Shown in pieces: positions 1-10,944 of a stretch of 64,000 bases of DNA (position 1 is its first letter; each line of letters begins with the position of its first letter). The notes beneath the pieces were generated by a model that saw only the letters and a list, made by a program, of their open reading frames with translations, had not been told where the DNA came from and did no database searches. The translations under genes were made by a program, and so were the position numbers. Location: the NCBI GenBank assembly GCA_029844215.1, contig CM056733.1, forward strand, positions 50,419,142-50,483,141, in the 5' to 3' direction. This stretch comes from Przewalskia tangutica. Lineage: Eukaryota > Streptophyta > Magnoliopsida > Solanales > Solanaceae.

Positions 1-1263
1 CCGCAGCTCGCATAGGTCACATGCAGACCCGTGAGGTATTCCTCGTGACGGGGTGGCCCTCGGCTCGTAACAAGTCAGGGGGGTAAGTGATATAATATCA
101 GCACAACTGCTTATCATTAAAAAACATAAACACAACAAGGAAACCCCCTTTACACAAACGTTCATAAGACACTAACACACGTAGCATCATAATATGTCTA
201 CTTATCAAACCAACTTACCACACCTTCAGAAATCATTTATAAGGCTTTTATAACAAATAAGTAAACTGTTTCCTCTTATCTTTCTTAAGTCGTTATACCT
301 AACTTCCCATAAAGCTAGTATAACACTTAAGCTTTTTGAAAAACTAAGTATTACTTTTCTTTCAAAATGATTCATAACTCTTTTGAAATACTTCAAGATT
401 CTTATTATTTAAAACTTAAGTCAAAAGACATCAGAGTAAAACCAATTTTAGTTAACACACGACGCTCACCGTACTATATATATATATATCAAAAATATCA
501 TGCTCAAGAGGATAGGAAGAATCACATACCTCCTCGGCTCAATCCACCTGCCAAGTCGAATATGTCGCGCGCAGAGTATCAACCTATAATAGTCAAATAT
601 GTCTATCAACGTCTAGACTACTTCGTAGGATATTCTAAGCAGAAGGTTCTTAATTCTATGGAAAATTGGGCGAGATTTCCTACCACAAACTACACAAGTT
701 TATCAGAATACAAATCCCATGTAAGTACAGTTCAATTCTCTTCTTTTATACCATCCTTCTATAAATCTTATACTCATTTCTATACTACTACAGTATGTAA
801 TCTCTAATTACAATAGAAGGACAAAGATATTTACCTCAATAAGCCCAAGATTATCCAAGATTAAATGTCGATCCTGAACAACTTTTAGCTCCTAATTTGC
901 ACGCTCCGATAGCTCCAAGAAACCCTTAGAAGTTTCTAAACAACTTCTACTTAATACTTCAACCAACTATGAAGATTTTCCTAGGGTTTCGTTTTGTGAC
1001 TAAAGGATATAAAGTAGTATTTTCGGGCTTTTAGTATAGAGGTAACTTTGGAATACAACAAGGGATTTAGACTAAGGTATTTGGGATAGCAACAATACTA
1101 GAAGACAATTTTTTCTCTACCAAGGGGGGGTGGGGGGGGTTTCGGACGAAGCAACTAGAAAAGGGGGGGAGGGAGTTTGGATGAGAACTACAACAAGGGA
1201 GAGGGATTTTTGGAGACTTGGAAATTGTTAAGTGGATGAAGAGTCTTGCAACTAAAGGGGGGG

Positions 1264-1272
1264 TATTTATAG
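1264..1272 (-). promoter_or_regulatory. TATA box of type I LTR
   Basis: On the minus strand this reads CTATAAATA, followed by a run of C. The same motif occurs at the matching place in every type I LTR (31688, 38991, 46277, 58322). It is the likely RNA polymerase II promoter marking the U3/R boundary about 30 bp downstream. Confidence 0.7.
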
Positions 1273-1343
1273 GACACTCAAGGGTCAAGATTAAAGCAAG
1301 TGGAGGGTGAAGATTTGGTTGCTTGTGTGAGTGGAGTCTTCCA

Positions 1344-1405
1344 CCAAGTGTCCACCACAACATTGGGACATATGTCCACCATAACATTGGGACATATGTC
1401 CACCA
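1344..1405. repeat. 24-bp tandem repeat in LTR U3
   Basis: A unit of the form attgggacatatgtccacca plus aac is repeated twice with a partial third copy. It is a local expansion in this LTR copy, just upstream of the promoter in the element's sense. Confidence 0.6.
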
Positions 1406-1810
1406 CAACAAGGAGCCATGTGGCAAGCCACTTGCTTCTCCAAAAAACCGTCCAAGTTTCCCTCCCACTTGCCCACAAAATATCTTCCAAGACTTTGACT
1501 AATTGACTTGGCCACTTGCCCATAATTTCGTCCAACATGTGCCACCTAAGGGTGACACATGTCGCCCTCCTATTGGTCCAAAATATTTTATCTCTCGGAA
1601 AAATCCGTAATTGGTTAAAATATAAAAAGCGTAAAATTTCCTTCACAAGATTCGGAATCTTTTCCGTTGGAAGTTCACAATTTCATCCTTAACCTAATTA
1701 GGGCTTAAACAATTGTACGTACGTCCTCACATACATACTCTGGAAATACGGGGTATAACAATAACCAAGACTCTACTAGACACGGTCTGTAGACACTTTT
1801 CGAGGACCAA

Positions 1811-1824
1811 CTGCTCTGATACCA
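1811..1824 (-). other. Primer binding site of element B (tRNA-iMet type)
   Basis: The minus strand reads TGGTATCAGAGCAG, the standard plant PBS complementary to the 3' end of initiator methionine tRNA. It lies 4 nt from the LTR end at 1829. It primes minus-strand DNA synthesis. The rest of B's leader is interrupted at 1760 by the type I LTR. Confidence 0.9.
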
Positions 1825-1857
1825 CTTTTGTCACGACCCGACCCCGGGCCCGCGACT

Positions 1858-1876
1858 GGTGCCCTACCTGGGCACC
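1858..1876 (-). other. U5 terminal hairpin of element B
   Basis: Inverted repeat GGTGCCC / loop TACCT / GGGCACC, a perfect 7-bp stem. It lies 29 bp inside the LTR end that abuts the primer site. It is one instance of a hairpin found at this spot in all LTR families of the window (see findings). Confidence 0.75.
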
Positions 1877-2739
1877 CTTATATTCATACAATACAAAATA
1901 ACTGCGGAAGTTAAATAACATATTTTTTTAAAAAAAACAAAGGCGAAGCCGACAAGGCTGCCATAATATAAATCACCCAAAAGGGCCTACACTATACAAT
2001 AATATAATTACAACTCTAGCCAGTCCAACCCACATATGAATACAGACCTATAAGATTTTGGACAAATACTATGACGGGACAAGGCCCCGCCGTACCCCTG
2101 AATATACATAACCATTATAACAAGCTACGGAATATTGGAGCCATCTCAAAATGCTGAACCAGGATCCTAAGCCCGCGGATCCACAACTGTGTACCTAAAC
2201 CTGCGGACATTGAACGCACTTCGGCGGTCAAGACACATGCATCGAATATGGAACGGAAATAAGGTACAGTAAACAGATCATAACTGTACAAAAGAATGAC
2301 AGGGGCAAGTATAAAAAGTAAATACCAGATTCTACCATGCCATTACAACTCATGAAATTAATCTCACATTCTTATCTTTTCTCATTTTTCAATAAGAGTT
2401 ATAGTCAAATTCTTACGTACATACTTAGGAGAAATCATCAAGTTCATTACCATATAACTTACTTACTTTGCATAACATAATCTGGCCCTTTATGGAGGGA
2501 CGCCTTATTTTGGAGTTCACTTTGATTATCCATACGTAATAACGTAACTCGGACCATTCTGGGACGCGATAAAGTCACATAAGTCTGCCCATAAAGGTAA
2601 ACTGCCCGACCCAATCTGGGACGCGATAAAGTCATATAAGTCTGCCCATAAAGGTATACTGCATAAAAATAGGAAGCTTATGATCAACTTAGGGCCACCT
2701 GCCCATAGTATCATTTGGCAATCCTACTCTTGGGACTAT

Positions 2740-2905
2740 TTCACCCGCATAGGCCGTATGGACCCGCATGAGGTAATTTCCTCGCATAGACTGTATCCAC
2801 CCGCATAAGGTAATCTCCTCGCATAGGACTGGTCTGCCCCGCATAGGACTATTTCACCCGCATAAGCCCTACGGACTTGCATGAGGTATTCCTCGCATCA
2901 TGGGG
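2740..2905. repeat. CCGCAT(A/G)AGG cassette in LTR B
   Basis: A cluster of short degenerate repeats built on cccgcatagg, cctcgcat and ggactatttcacccgcat. Equivalent clusters occur at 4135-4205, 11870-11975, 32815-33080, 40115-40385, 47415-47670, 49785-49995, 50885-51090 and 59600-59860. Confidence 0.7.
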
Positions 2906-2964
2906 AGCAAATCCACGGAATATGCAAATGCAACAAGCCCGGGGAATGACCCCGTAATAAAACA

Positions 2965-3095
2965 ATACATCACTAGCACAGCCGGCTATCATACATAACA
3001 TAAGCACCACCGGCTTATCATACATAACATAAGCATCATCGGCTTACCATACATAACATAAGCACTACCGGCTTATCATAAATATCATAGCAAGT
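2965..3095. repeat. 29-bp tandem repeat, about 4 copies
   Basis: The unit contains ccggcttatcatacataac followed by ataagcac/atc. A closely related 30-bp version is expanded at 51225-51345 in a different LTR family, so this is a recurrent minisatellite seed in these LTRs. Confidence 0.75.
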
Positions 3096-4419
3096 TAGAA
3101 AATCCCTTACCTTCTTATTAGCCTTAATTGTTAAGCATTCTCATTTTTATTCAAAATTAAGGCACTAACATGTCATTAAAAATCCGGGAATTTAACCCAA
3201 TACTATGTACTTCCATTCTTTTCAAAAGACTCATTTTCATATAAAACCCCAAGATACTAATGTCACGCCCCGAACCCCGGGCCCGTGACTGGTGCCCTAC
3301 CTGGGCACCCTTCTTCCTGACTGACACAAGTAAATCGCGGAACTTAAATAACACCTCGTTTTAAAAAAAAAAACCAACGTACATGCAAGGGCAAAGCCGA
3401 CAAGGCTGCCATATAATATATATAATCAAAAGACACTACACTGTACACGAGTCCAATCCCACATATGAATACAGATCTCTAAGAGTTTTACTGAACTATG
3501 ACGGGACAAGGCCCCGTCGTACCCATAACTGTACAAAAGCCTGTACTAAAGGACCTATACCAAAATGATAAACTCCTGAACAAATGGAGCTATCCAAAAA
3601 CTCTGAGCAGGGTCCTACACCTGCAGATCACCAAACTGCGTACCTAAACCTGCGGCATGATCGCAGCCCCCCGAAGGAGGTCAGTACGAAGAATGTACCA
3701 AGTATGTGAAACAGTAAGTACTGTAAAGGAGATCACACAGTTCACATATAAAACAGAAGACATGTATGATAGCCAAACTATAGTACACCATACATAAACA
3801 GTCATGTCAAATCAGGGACGCATACCCTCAAAGTCATTACTCAAATATAACCATGGGTCTCACGCCCATAACATCAATCATGCCCGTGGAATCCTTCCTC
3901 ACTGTCGACAGTCCATTATATAATATAACATTAATAAGCACACTGAACCTTGCAATCATGAGAGTAATGCAATCATTTTTATCTTTTTAAGTTATACTTT
4001 TAACAATGAGACCAACTGTTCAACTTTAAGTCATACACACACTGCACCCTTTCATTAATGAAATCACTACCGTTACAAAACATGAAGGTCGTGCCAGTGC
4101 CAGGGTCAACCACCCTCTGTGTTATAATGCAACCTATCATAGGACTATTTCACCCGCATAGGCCATGTGGACCCACAATGAGTCATCAGTACACGATACT
4201 CGCATCACGGATAGCTAGTCCATGGCTTATATATATCCCGGGAATTTAACCCGCCCGAGTCAAATGTCGACCCGCCTTGAGTGTGTACCACTCACCCCCA
4301 TGGGAAGCTACCCCATAGTATCCTTGAAACAAGTTGCCGGCCCTTTATGGAGGGACGCGGAGATGTGAAAATATGACACTTGCACGAATGTCTATATGAG
4401 CAACCCATATGCAAGCACA

Positions 4420-4590
4420 CCAAGACAATACCATGCCTTTCACACCAAGACAATACCATGCCTTTCCTTTTTACATAAACCAAGACAATACCCTGCCTTT
4501 CTTTTTTTCATAAACCAAGACAATTACCATACCTTCTTTTTACATATACCAAGACAATTACCATGCCTTCTTTTTACACATACCAAGAGA
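4420..4590. repeat. Minisatellite 'accaagacaat...catgcc', about 5 copies
   Basis: Units begin accaagacaatac/taccatgcctt and are separated by T-rich stretches of varying length. The same array occurs in the other LTR of this element at 12189-12355. Confidence 0.75.
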
Positions 4591-5186
4591 AATCTTTATT
4601 TAAGCAAGCCAAAGTACTTATCAAGGCACACATAGAATAATTCTCATTTAAACAAGCCAAAGTACTATCAAGGCATACATAGAAAAATTCTCATTTAAAC
4701 AAGCCAAAGTGCTACGTACGTCCATTCTTTTCAAAAGACTCATTTTTGTATAAAACCCCAAGATACTAACACCCATAGTATCAAGGCATGTCTATTTTTC
4801 AAAATAAGTTACTACACCTTTAGAAATTTATTTCAAGGCTTTGAAACCAAGTAACTTCTAACTTTCACAATCTAGGCAACTTATGTCCATCAATCAAAAA
4901 TAGACAACTCTATTAACCTTCCATAAAACTGTTATAACCAACTTCCCATAAAGCCGTTATAACCCTTTATGGTTTTAGACCAATTCATTCTTTTTATAAC
5001 CAAGAGACTTAGACTTTTAAAACCAAGTATCATATACTTTAGAAATCAAGTTACATAACTTTCCAAATACTTCAAGTCTCTAAACTTTAAATCATGTCAT
5101 TTCTCCTCTTTTTATATCAATTAAGTAAATCACTCCTTTGACTCCCCTAAAGTCATTATAACAACCTTTAGGTTTTGGAACTTAGG

Positions 5187-6905
5187 TGTCACGACCCGAC
5201 CCGACGGGCCGCGACTAACGTCCTAATTGGACGTCATTACTGACCTGTCACTCTTAATCCATTTAATACAGATATCTACAGAAATTTGGGCAGCACTTCC
5301 TTTGTTTATGTGCGTATCCACAATTTTACCAATAATCCAAATCAATCAACAATTCAACTCCAACTAACAATCCAATTCAAACCAACAATCTAAATCAACC
5401 CAATGATCCAAATTAAACTAATAACCACTACCATTTCCATATGTAGTCAAAATTATCTAAACATTCAATTTATCAACTTCAATAACCAAGGGAATTTATA
5501 CACTTACCTCTCATGTTAGTCAATCATTTAGTCACGTTAGAATTATCATGGGACAATCCAATCTCTTAACGACATCATCAATTCAAGAATGTGAATTTAA
5601 CACTTTTCTATACTTTAATCCTTTCGAGGCATGTATAGATAATTGCCTCAATAAATATGCATGTAGTAACTTATATTCACACACAATTCAGTCCGTAATA
5701 CATTATCGAAATTTTCAACAATTTCTATCAACTTTCCGGTCATATCAACATTTTACAATTCCAAAGTTTTTTCCAAAATTCCTTACTTTCCAATTAATCT
5801 CCCAACAACTTCAATTAACAACTTTAACTTTAAACATCAATGTTTCATCTAAATTTTCACATGCAATTAGTAATAACATACCAACACAATTAATCAATTC
5901 CAACGTACGCCAAGAATAACCCTAAATCGGTGTATATATCCTTAATACAATCACATGCATTTCATATTTCCAATTTCATCTTAACACCAATTCATATCTT
6001 CAACTACAACAACATGAAATGTCATTAAACTATAAAAGAAGAATTTTATACCTCGAATTCGTCCAAAACAGTCCCCAAAAACGTGACTGTCCAGATTTTT
6101 AGCCACTGCTTCGTCAGCTGAACTTGTAACGTCAATAATTCTCTACTCCAGTGTCCTATCGACGAGCGGTTTGTCGCGTTGGAAACTAGACTCGACGAAC
6201 TTCATTTTAGGCTTTTGAAACACCCAAAATCTCCTAATATGCTAGGATATATGCCCTTCCAAAGTTGACTAAAAATCTGCCCCAGAAATCCCGATTTTCT
6301 TTTTGCCACTGTTTTTTCCGATTTTGCCCCCCATTTTCATACTTCTTCAACTCCAAATTGATATGCAACAATATACAATGTTAACCCATCATTTCTACAT
6401 GTTTTCCTTCCAAAAATTGTCTTAAAAAATTGGAAAATTGGAGCCTCAATTTCGGTACAGCTGGGCCGAATTTGCCCACTGTTTTTGGGTGTTGTTTTGA
6501 CTCCTAATTTAGGTGAAGAATTCTAGTCTAAGAGGAGAAAATAAAGCTCAAATTTGACTATGGGGGAGGTGTATTTTCGGCTGTTAGTGTAGAAGAGAAG
6601 AAGATGAGAAGACAATGTTTTTCTTGAAATGAAATGGAAAGGTAAGGGTTCATAAGTTTTAAGGGGCAATTTGAAAATCTGAAAATTACACTTACTATTT
6701 GGTCCCCAAAGTGTCCTCTTAATTTAAATCAATCCCCCAAGTAATAAATCTTAATCCCACTTCTATTAATCTTAACTCCCATTTCATTTAATTCCCTTTG
6801 ACACGCTCGTAGTATCAAAAAAAATATTCCGGAATCACATCCTTAAGTACATTAATTTCCTTAATGACGTTCTTAATTATCGCCTTAAATTTACGAGGTG
6901 TAACA
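5187..6905 (-). mobile_element. Solo LTR of a distinct family (type IV)
   Basis: A 1,719-bp reverse LTR from tgtcacgacccg to gaggtgtaaca, flanked by TSD ttagg (5182-5186 and 6906-6910). No PBS, PPT or internal sequence is attached, so it is a product of LTR-LTR recombination. The empty site is present in the partner LTR near 12930 (ggaacttaggcactagcc), which confirms the insertion. The LTR is AT-rich and shares a block near 6145-6200 (gtcctatcgacga, cggtttgt, gcgttgg) with the LTR of element G near 63072-63110. The open frame at 5548-5919 is LTR sequence. Confidence 0.93.
5218..5234 (-). other. U5 terminal hairpin of type IV LTR
   Basis: Perfect inverted repeat ACGTCC / loop TAATT / GGACGT, 31 bp from the LTR end. 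It occupies the same place as the GGTGCC/GGCACC hairpin of the other families, but four of the six base pairs differ and all remain paired. Confidence 0.75.
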
Positions 6906-8414
6906 TTAGGCACTAGCCAAAAGATTTGAAAACCACTTCCTTTTCAAGACTCTATGTTCTTCAAGTAAAATACTTTTACTTTTGAAAATCCAAACTTCAT
7001 TAAAGTAATGGATTATAACAACATCCAATTTAAACATCCAAAGTACAATCAAGGAAGTATATAGAACAACTTCTATATTAGGCAATCCAAGTACAATCAA
7101 GGAGTGGATCATTTAAGGAGTAGGACTTACTTACTTTACTATAAGGAATCATGCTAGAAGAAGAGGAGATGATTCACATACCTTTTCGGCTTAATCCACA
7201 AGCTAAGTCGAGCACGCCGCACGTAGAATTGTCAACCTATAATGGCCATAACACGACTATCAACTTCTAGCTTCTAATGTAGAATAATACTAAGTATACG
7301 GTCTCTTATCCTACGGAAAATTGGGCAGCACCTCCTTTGTTTTTACATACTTTTCCACCTTTTCAAGGCCCGATAATCAATAACCAACATGCCACATTTA
7401 AGGCTCAATACAACAACCATTCAAAGGGGATTACACGCCTTACAATACGTGTAAAATTCTGCCCCACAATTCATACGAAGTAGTTTAATATCCAAAGCCA
7501 TTCTCGGCTAACATATACAACAACACAAAGTCCTTTCCAATTCTTTTTCAATCCAAGTTCTTAGGTCAAACATGTTATATAGTCATAAACAACTTCAACA
7601 ACTATAATTCCTTCTTTATATAACATGTGACGACTTAAACTAATAATCAAATTGAATTGTAATCTTAAGGGCTAAACATGCTAGTTTCGGATTAGGGTTC
7701 CAATAGCCAATACACTTATCAAATTTCATACTATATATCTCATGCTTGCTAATATCCATAGCTACAACAATAAGTAATCTTTAATTGCTAAAACGACAAG
7801 ATTGTTACCTTTATAAGCCCTTATAAATTCCAAGATTCAAAGTCGCTCCTTAGCAATTCTTAGCTCCTTTCCTTTACGCTCCAATCCGCTATTTGAAGCC
7901 TTTAGAAGTTCACAACCAACTTCTCTTCCATTTCCAATCCAAAACTATGAAAACGACTTAGGTTTTCGCCTTGCGACTAACGTGAAAACGTCATTTTTCT
8001 GAGATCTTTCTATTGAGATATCCTTACAATACCCTTAGGGACCTTGGGTTAAAGTCTTGTGAATAATGAACCAAAACTACAAAATTTTTGTTTGGAATTT
8101 ATATCAAACCCGAGAGCACTCACAAAGTGTAGAACAAGGTCTCTAATTTTTCTAAGTGTTGAAGAAAAGTCTTGCACTAGTGTAGTATATATAACACAAT
8201 GGAGGGTAAAGATAACAACATATGGGTGGCTAGGATGAAGAGCATTAAATAATTATCCAAGTGGCAAGTTGACTTGGACAATTTTCTCAAGCTAGCAAGA
8301 CTTGTTCATCCATAATGGTCAATGACCATTCTAACCTTGCTAATTTTCGTCCAAGACCATGTGGGGGGAGCCACGTGTCTCCCTCCCATTCGTCCATAAA
8401 ATTTCGTAACACTC

Positions 8415-8460
8415 GTGGGCCCCATAAAACGTAAAATTCCTCAGGTGGGCCCCACGTGAC
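8415..8460 (-). promoter_or_regulatory. U3 module: two GGGCCCAC sites and a G-box
   Basis: Two gtgggccccac-like palindromes about 30 bp apart, the outer one fused to CACGTG. The arrangement recurs in all type II LTRs (near 14440-14482, 16842-16886, 22640-22685, 27952-27994, 28594-28635, 30400-30452, 55521-55570). GGNCCCAC resembles TCP/site II elements and CACGTG is a bZIP/bHLH G-box; a promoter role is inferred. Confidence 0.5.
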
Positions 8461-8677
8461 CAAATCCATAAAAATAAATTTCCATAATGATAATACATTC
8501 TATATTCCTGAAATAATGCATTTTGAGAATCCAATTCTTATCAACAAACATTTTTCCTTTCCGACGTTCGGAAGATTTTCCGTCGGAAAAACAATTCTTT
8601 CTTTCGTACCAATTTCTCAAGTCTTGTGTTCTCGCTTCTATTCTCTTATACATGTCTTGGAATTACGGGGTGTAACA

Positions 8678-8692
8678 TTCTTCCCCCCTTAG
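8678..8692 (-). other. Polypurine tract of element C
   Basis: The minus strand reads AAGGGGGGAAGAA directly before the 3' LTR. It is preceded by the conserved sequence with aacattcgggg...aatgtttct, seen before every 3' LTR here. It would prime plus-strand DNA synthesis. Confidence 0.85.
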
Positions 8693-9886
8693 AAACATTC
8701 GTCCCCGAATGTTCTTAGTCGGTTGCCAAGCTATACAAACTCCGGCATAATCTCTTTACTATGCTTATCAATCAATACTCCACAAGACCAATGATTCAAC
8801 ACATGACAACCATATAACATACGTAAACATATCAATGGACCTTCCATCCGCGGTCCCTTCTCACAAAACTCGAAGGTTACAGTCTTATAAAAAACATGAT
8901 CTGTTAGAGGTTACCTTCTTTCTCCCGTACTAGAGATGGCCCTGTCGTATTCTAAGCCATGGGACTAACACTATCTGAATCCTTCATTCAGACTCCTACT
9001 CAGCTAACTGATGTGTTCCCCCGTGTTACTTCCCTTCTCTGTCTCACTTAGTCACCAAACTAGTTGGGACATGAATCTATAATCTGCCTAGCTTAGTTTA
9101 CCAACCAGTGTAAACTCTAATACTAGTAGCATCTCAATCACGAGAACCTATGGACAGTGTTACTGAACCTAAGGCATGTGTATCAACACAATTAACCTCC
9201 ACTCATGGCCTAAAAAGGGATTCTTTTTATCCACCTACATTACTCATAACCATAATCACTATAGTTCTTTTAACCCTTGTTACTTCCTAGTCTTACTTGT
9301 TATACTTTCTCGTACTTCCAAACTTACTTAGTACACGTACAAAATCTCAATTATTGTTTCTGTTCTCCAATCCTTGGAGTTACTATCCAACTTAGCCATT
9401 ATGCTACTTGCATTCCCGTTAAGGCCCCTCTCGGCCCTCGCGGCCTGGTTCCGGTGGAACGCATCCACAAACTCGTACAACGATTAACTAGACTTGGGTC
9501 TTGCATCCTCGGGACCCTATCACATAGCAGAACCATTACCAACTGACATCACCCCATTCCATACTACCAGTTGACCCGAAATGAGTCCATAACCCGACCC
9601 ATCGTCATACTTAACTTCTCGTTCTCAGTCTGAAATAAATCTCTCTCTTATCTCAAGGTATTTCTTACCCTATCCCCCTATTCACTAGAGGTTCGTCACA
9701 TAGGCCAAAGTATTTCTACTGTAGATTCTTACCTATCGGTCTTACACTGTTATGGGGTAATTACAACTTGTGAACCCTATACAACTATAACTTCAGTTCA
9801 CTTTATCATTCTTGTCAACATTCTTCACCTTTCACTTTACTAATCAGAGTATCCCTACCTCTGGTGGTACTATCACTTTACAACTA
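8693..9886 (-). other. Non-coding internal tail of element C
   Basis: About 1.2 kb between the end of gag and the PPT. It has no pol motif in any frame. It is recognisably similar to the matching stretches of element E (54480-55300), element F (22915-23430) and partly element D (18780-18990). The shared part includes a segment with cctctagtgaatagggg and one with ggacgcgttccatcgg. This is a family-specific non-coding tail, or pol too decayed to recognise. Confidence 0.6.
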
Positions 9887-10798
9887 CTAGCAACACAGGG
9901 AAAACATATACGCTAGGGCGAAATCTGAATCTATCAATGCACGTATGATTCAAAAGAATCGAAATATACATGTAACCCCATGCGATGTTGCCTCTTGATC
10001 CTGCCCAGTAGTCACGTCATCTATGCGGTTCGAAGGACCGCCAGAACTATAAACTCCACCCTGACCTCTACCACTACCGGTGACATCTTAACACCGCCTC
10101 AGGCGCATTGTGGAGGAAAAGGAACTAACTACCGACCTCATAGGCTGAGCCACCTCACCGGTGCTCTTTCTAAAAGAACATACTCTCAGTATATGGGCCG
10201 GATGACCACAATAAAAACAAAAACCTGTGCCATGATGACATTTCCCCATATGACGCTTACTACATCGAAAACACTAAGGAATAGGTGGCCTCGACTGAGA
10301 AAATCCTCTGCTCCTCTGAGAACTTAGAACCCTGGAGCTTGGACCGGCTCCTAAATACCTTGTGGGATCCAATCTACCACCTGTGAGCAGCGGGGGTATG
10401 TACTGGGTAGGCTGGGACGAATATCTCACTCGCTGCTGAGGCTGTTCGTCCAAAAACTCACCGGGATAACCAACTGGTCTAGCCCTCTTACGCTGATTTC
10501 CGCGTTGGCCCTCTACCCTCTGTACACCTGTCTGTACTGGCCGAATAACCTCCTGCTGATGAAACTGTAGCACCGCTATCTTGGTCAATAACATAACTGC
10601 TTCCCTTATGACCCTATAGTTTCTCCTAACTGAGAAACCGAGGCTCGTGTCGGGCCTCAAAACTCAGCGCGAAAGAACTCGCCAATCGCGGACAACATCC
10701 GGTATACCCAGGCATAAGCCCTATCAACTCTCCGAGTCCGATGGTAGCTCAAGCATCGCTTTTGCCCTTCTCAGGCATTGTTTCTCCTCGGGAGGCAT
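9887..10798 (-). pseudogene. gag: gag of element C (frameshifted)
   Basis: The reverse ATG at 10798 lies in the same MPPR-type context as the E and A gag starts. A recognisable part (10274-10660) contains the RARPVGYPGEFLDE segment and a Q/R-rich stretch, followed in another frame by the zinc-knuckle region CFRCSKRHMGKC near 10210-10280. The frame ends with ALIDSDFALAYMFSLCC and a stop at 9887, i.e. just after the start of protease. Several 1-2 bp shifts break the frame. Gag would form the particle and bind RNA. The stop matches that of element F, so the short gag is a family trait rather than private damage. Confidence 0.75.
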
Positions 10799-10910
10799 AG
10801 CTGTAACATAATAATACGTCAGAGAGGAATTATCTTAATAACACAGCTCTATGGCACGATCTCAGAGTGAGAAGAATAGAAACCAACTCCTAAATGTCCT
10901 GTAGCCTCCT

Positions 10911-10944
10911 GTTTATGGGTGTGGCGCGCAACACACCGATAATC
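10911..10944 (-). other. DIS-like leader hairpin, element C (GCGCGC loop)
   Basis: On the minus strand: GATTAT, c, GGTGTG, loop TTGCGCGC, CACACC, c, ATAAAC. The loop shows the self-complementary hexamer GCGCGC (10924-10929). It lies downstream of the (here eroded) PBS. Confidence 0.65.

Larger units (their letters stand above)
1..1760 (-). mobile_element. Type I LTR, reverse, cut by window edge
   Basis: Reverse copy of the same LTR family as the three LTRs at 31291-48274. Its terminal TGTTATACCCC reads as ggggtataaca and ends at 1760. It contains the reverse TATA element (1264-1272) and the shared stretch CATAAAGCTAGTATAAC near 310. The outer end lies off the left edge, so it could be a solo LTR or one end of a full element. 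It sits inside the leader of element B: the next bases (1761 on) are the B sequence that normally follows the primer site. The bases ataac at 1761-1765 are the likely right copy of its TSD. The 146-codon open frame at 367-807 lies in LTR sequence and resembles no protein I know. Confidence 0.85.
3261..8677 (-). mobile_element. 3' LTR of element C, interrupted
   Basis: Runs from tgtcacgcccc (3261) to ggggtgtaaca (8677). It contains the U5 hairpin at 3291-3309, the 38-40 bp minisatellite (4420-4590), three 48-bp units (about 4600-4715), the solo LTR insertion 5187-6905, a TATA element near 8187-8193, and the U3 GGGCCCAC/CACGTG module (8415-8460). The base sequence is nearly the same as 11004-14699 by eye, so insertion was probably fairly recent. 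Confidence 0.9.

Noticed and set aside
367..807. 146-codon frame at the left edge
   Set aside because: Lies within the type I LTR; homologous stretches in the other type I LTRs are not open, and it resembles no protein.
5548..5919. 123-codon frame
   Set aside because: Inside the type IV solo LTR, low complexity and AT-rich, with no support from a second copy.
9277..9546. 89-codon frame in the C internal tail as a novel gene
   Set aside because: On the strand opposite to the element and not open in the matching tails of E and F.
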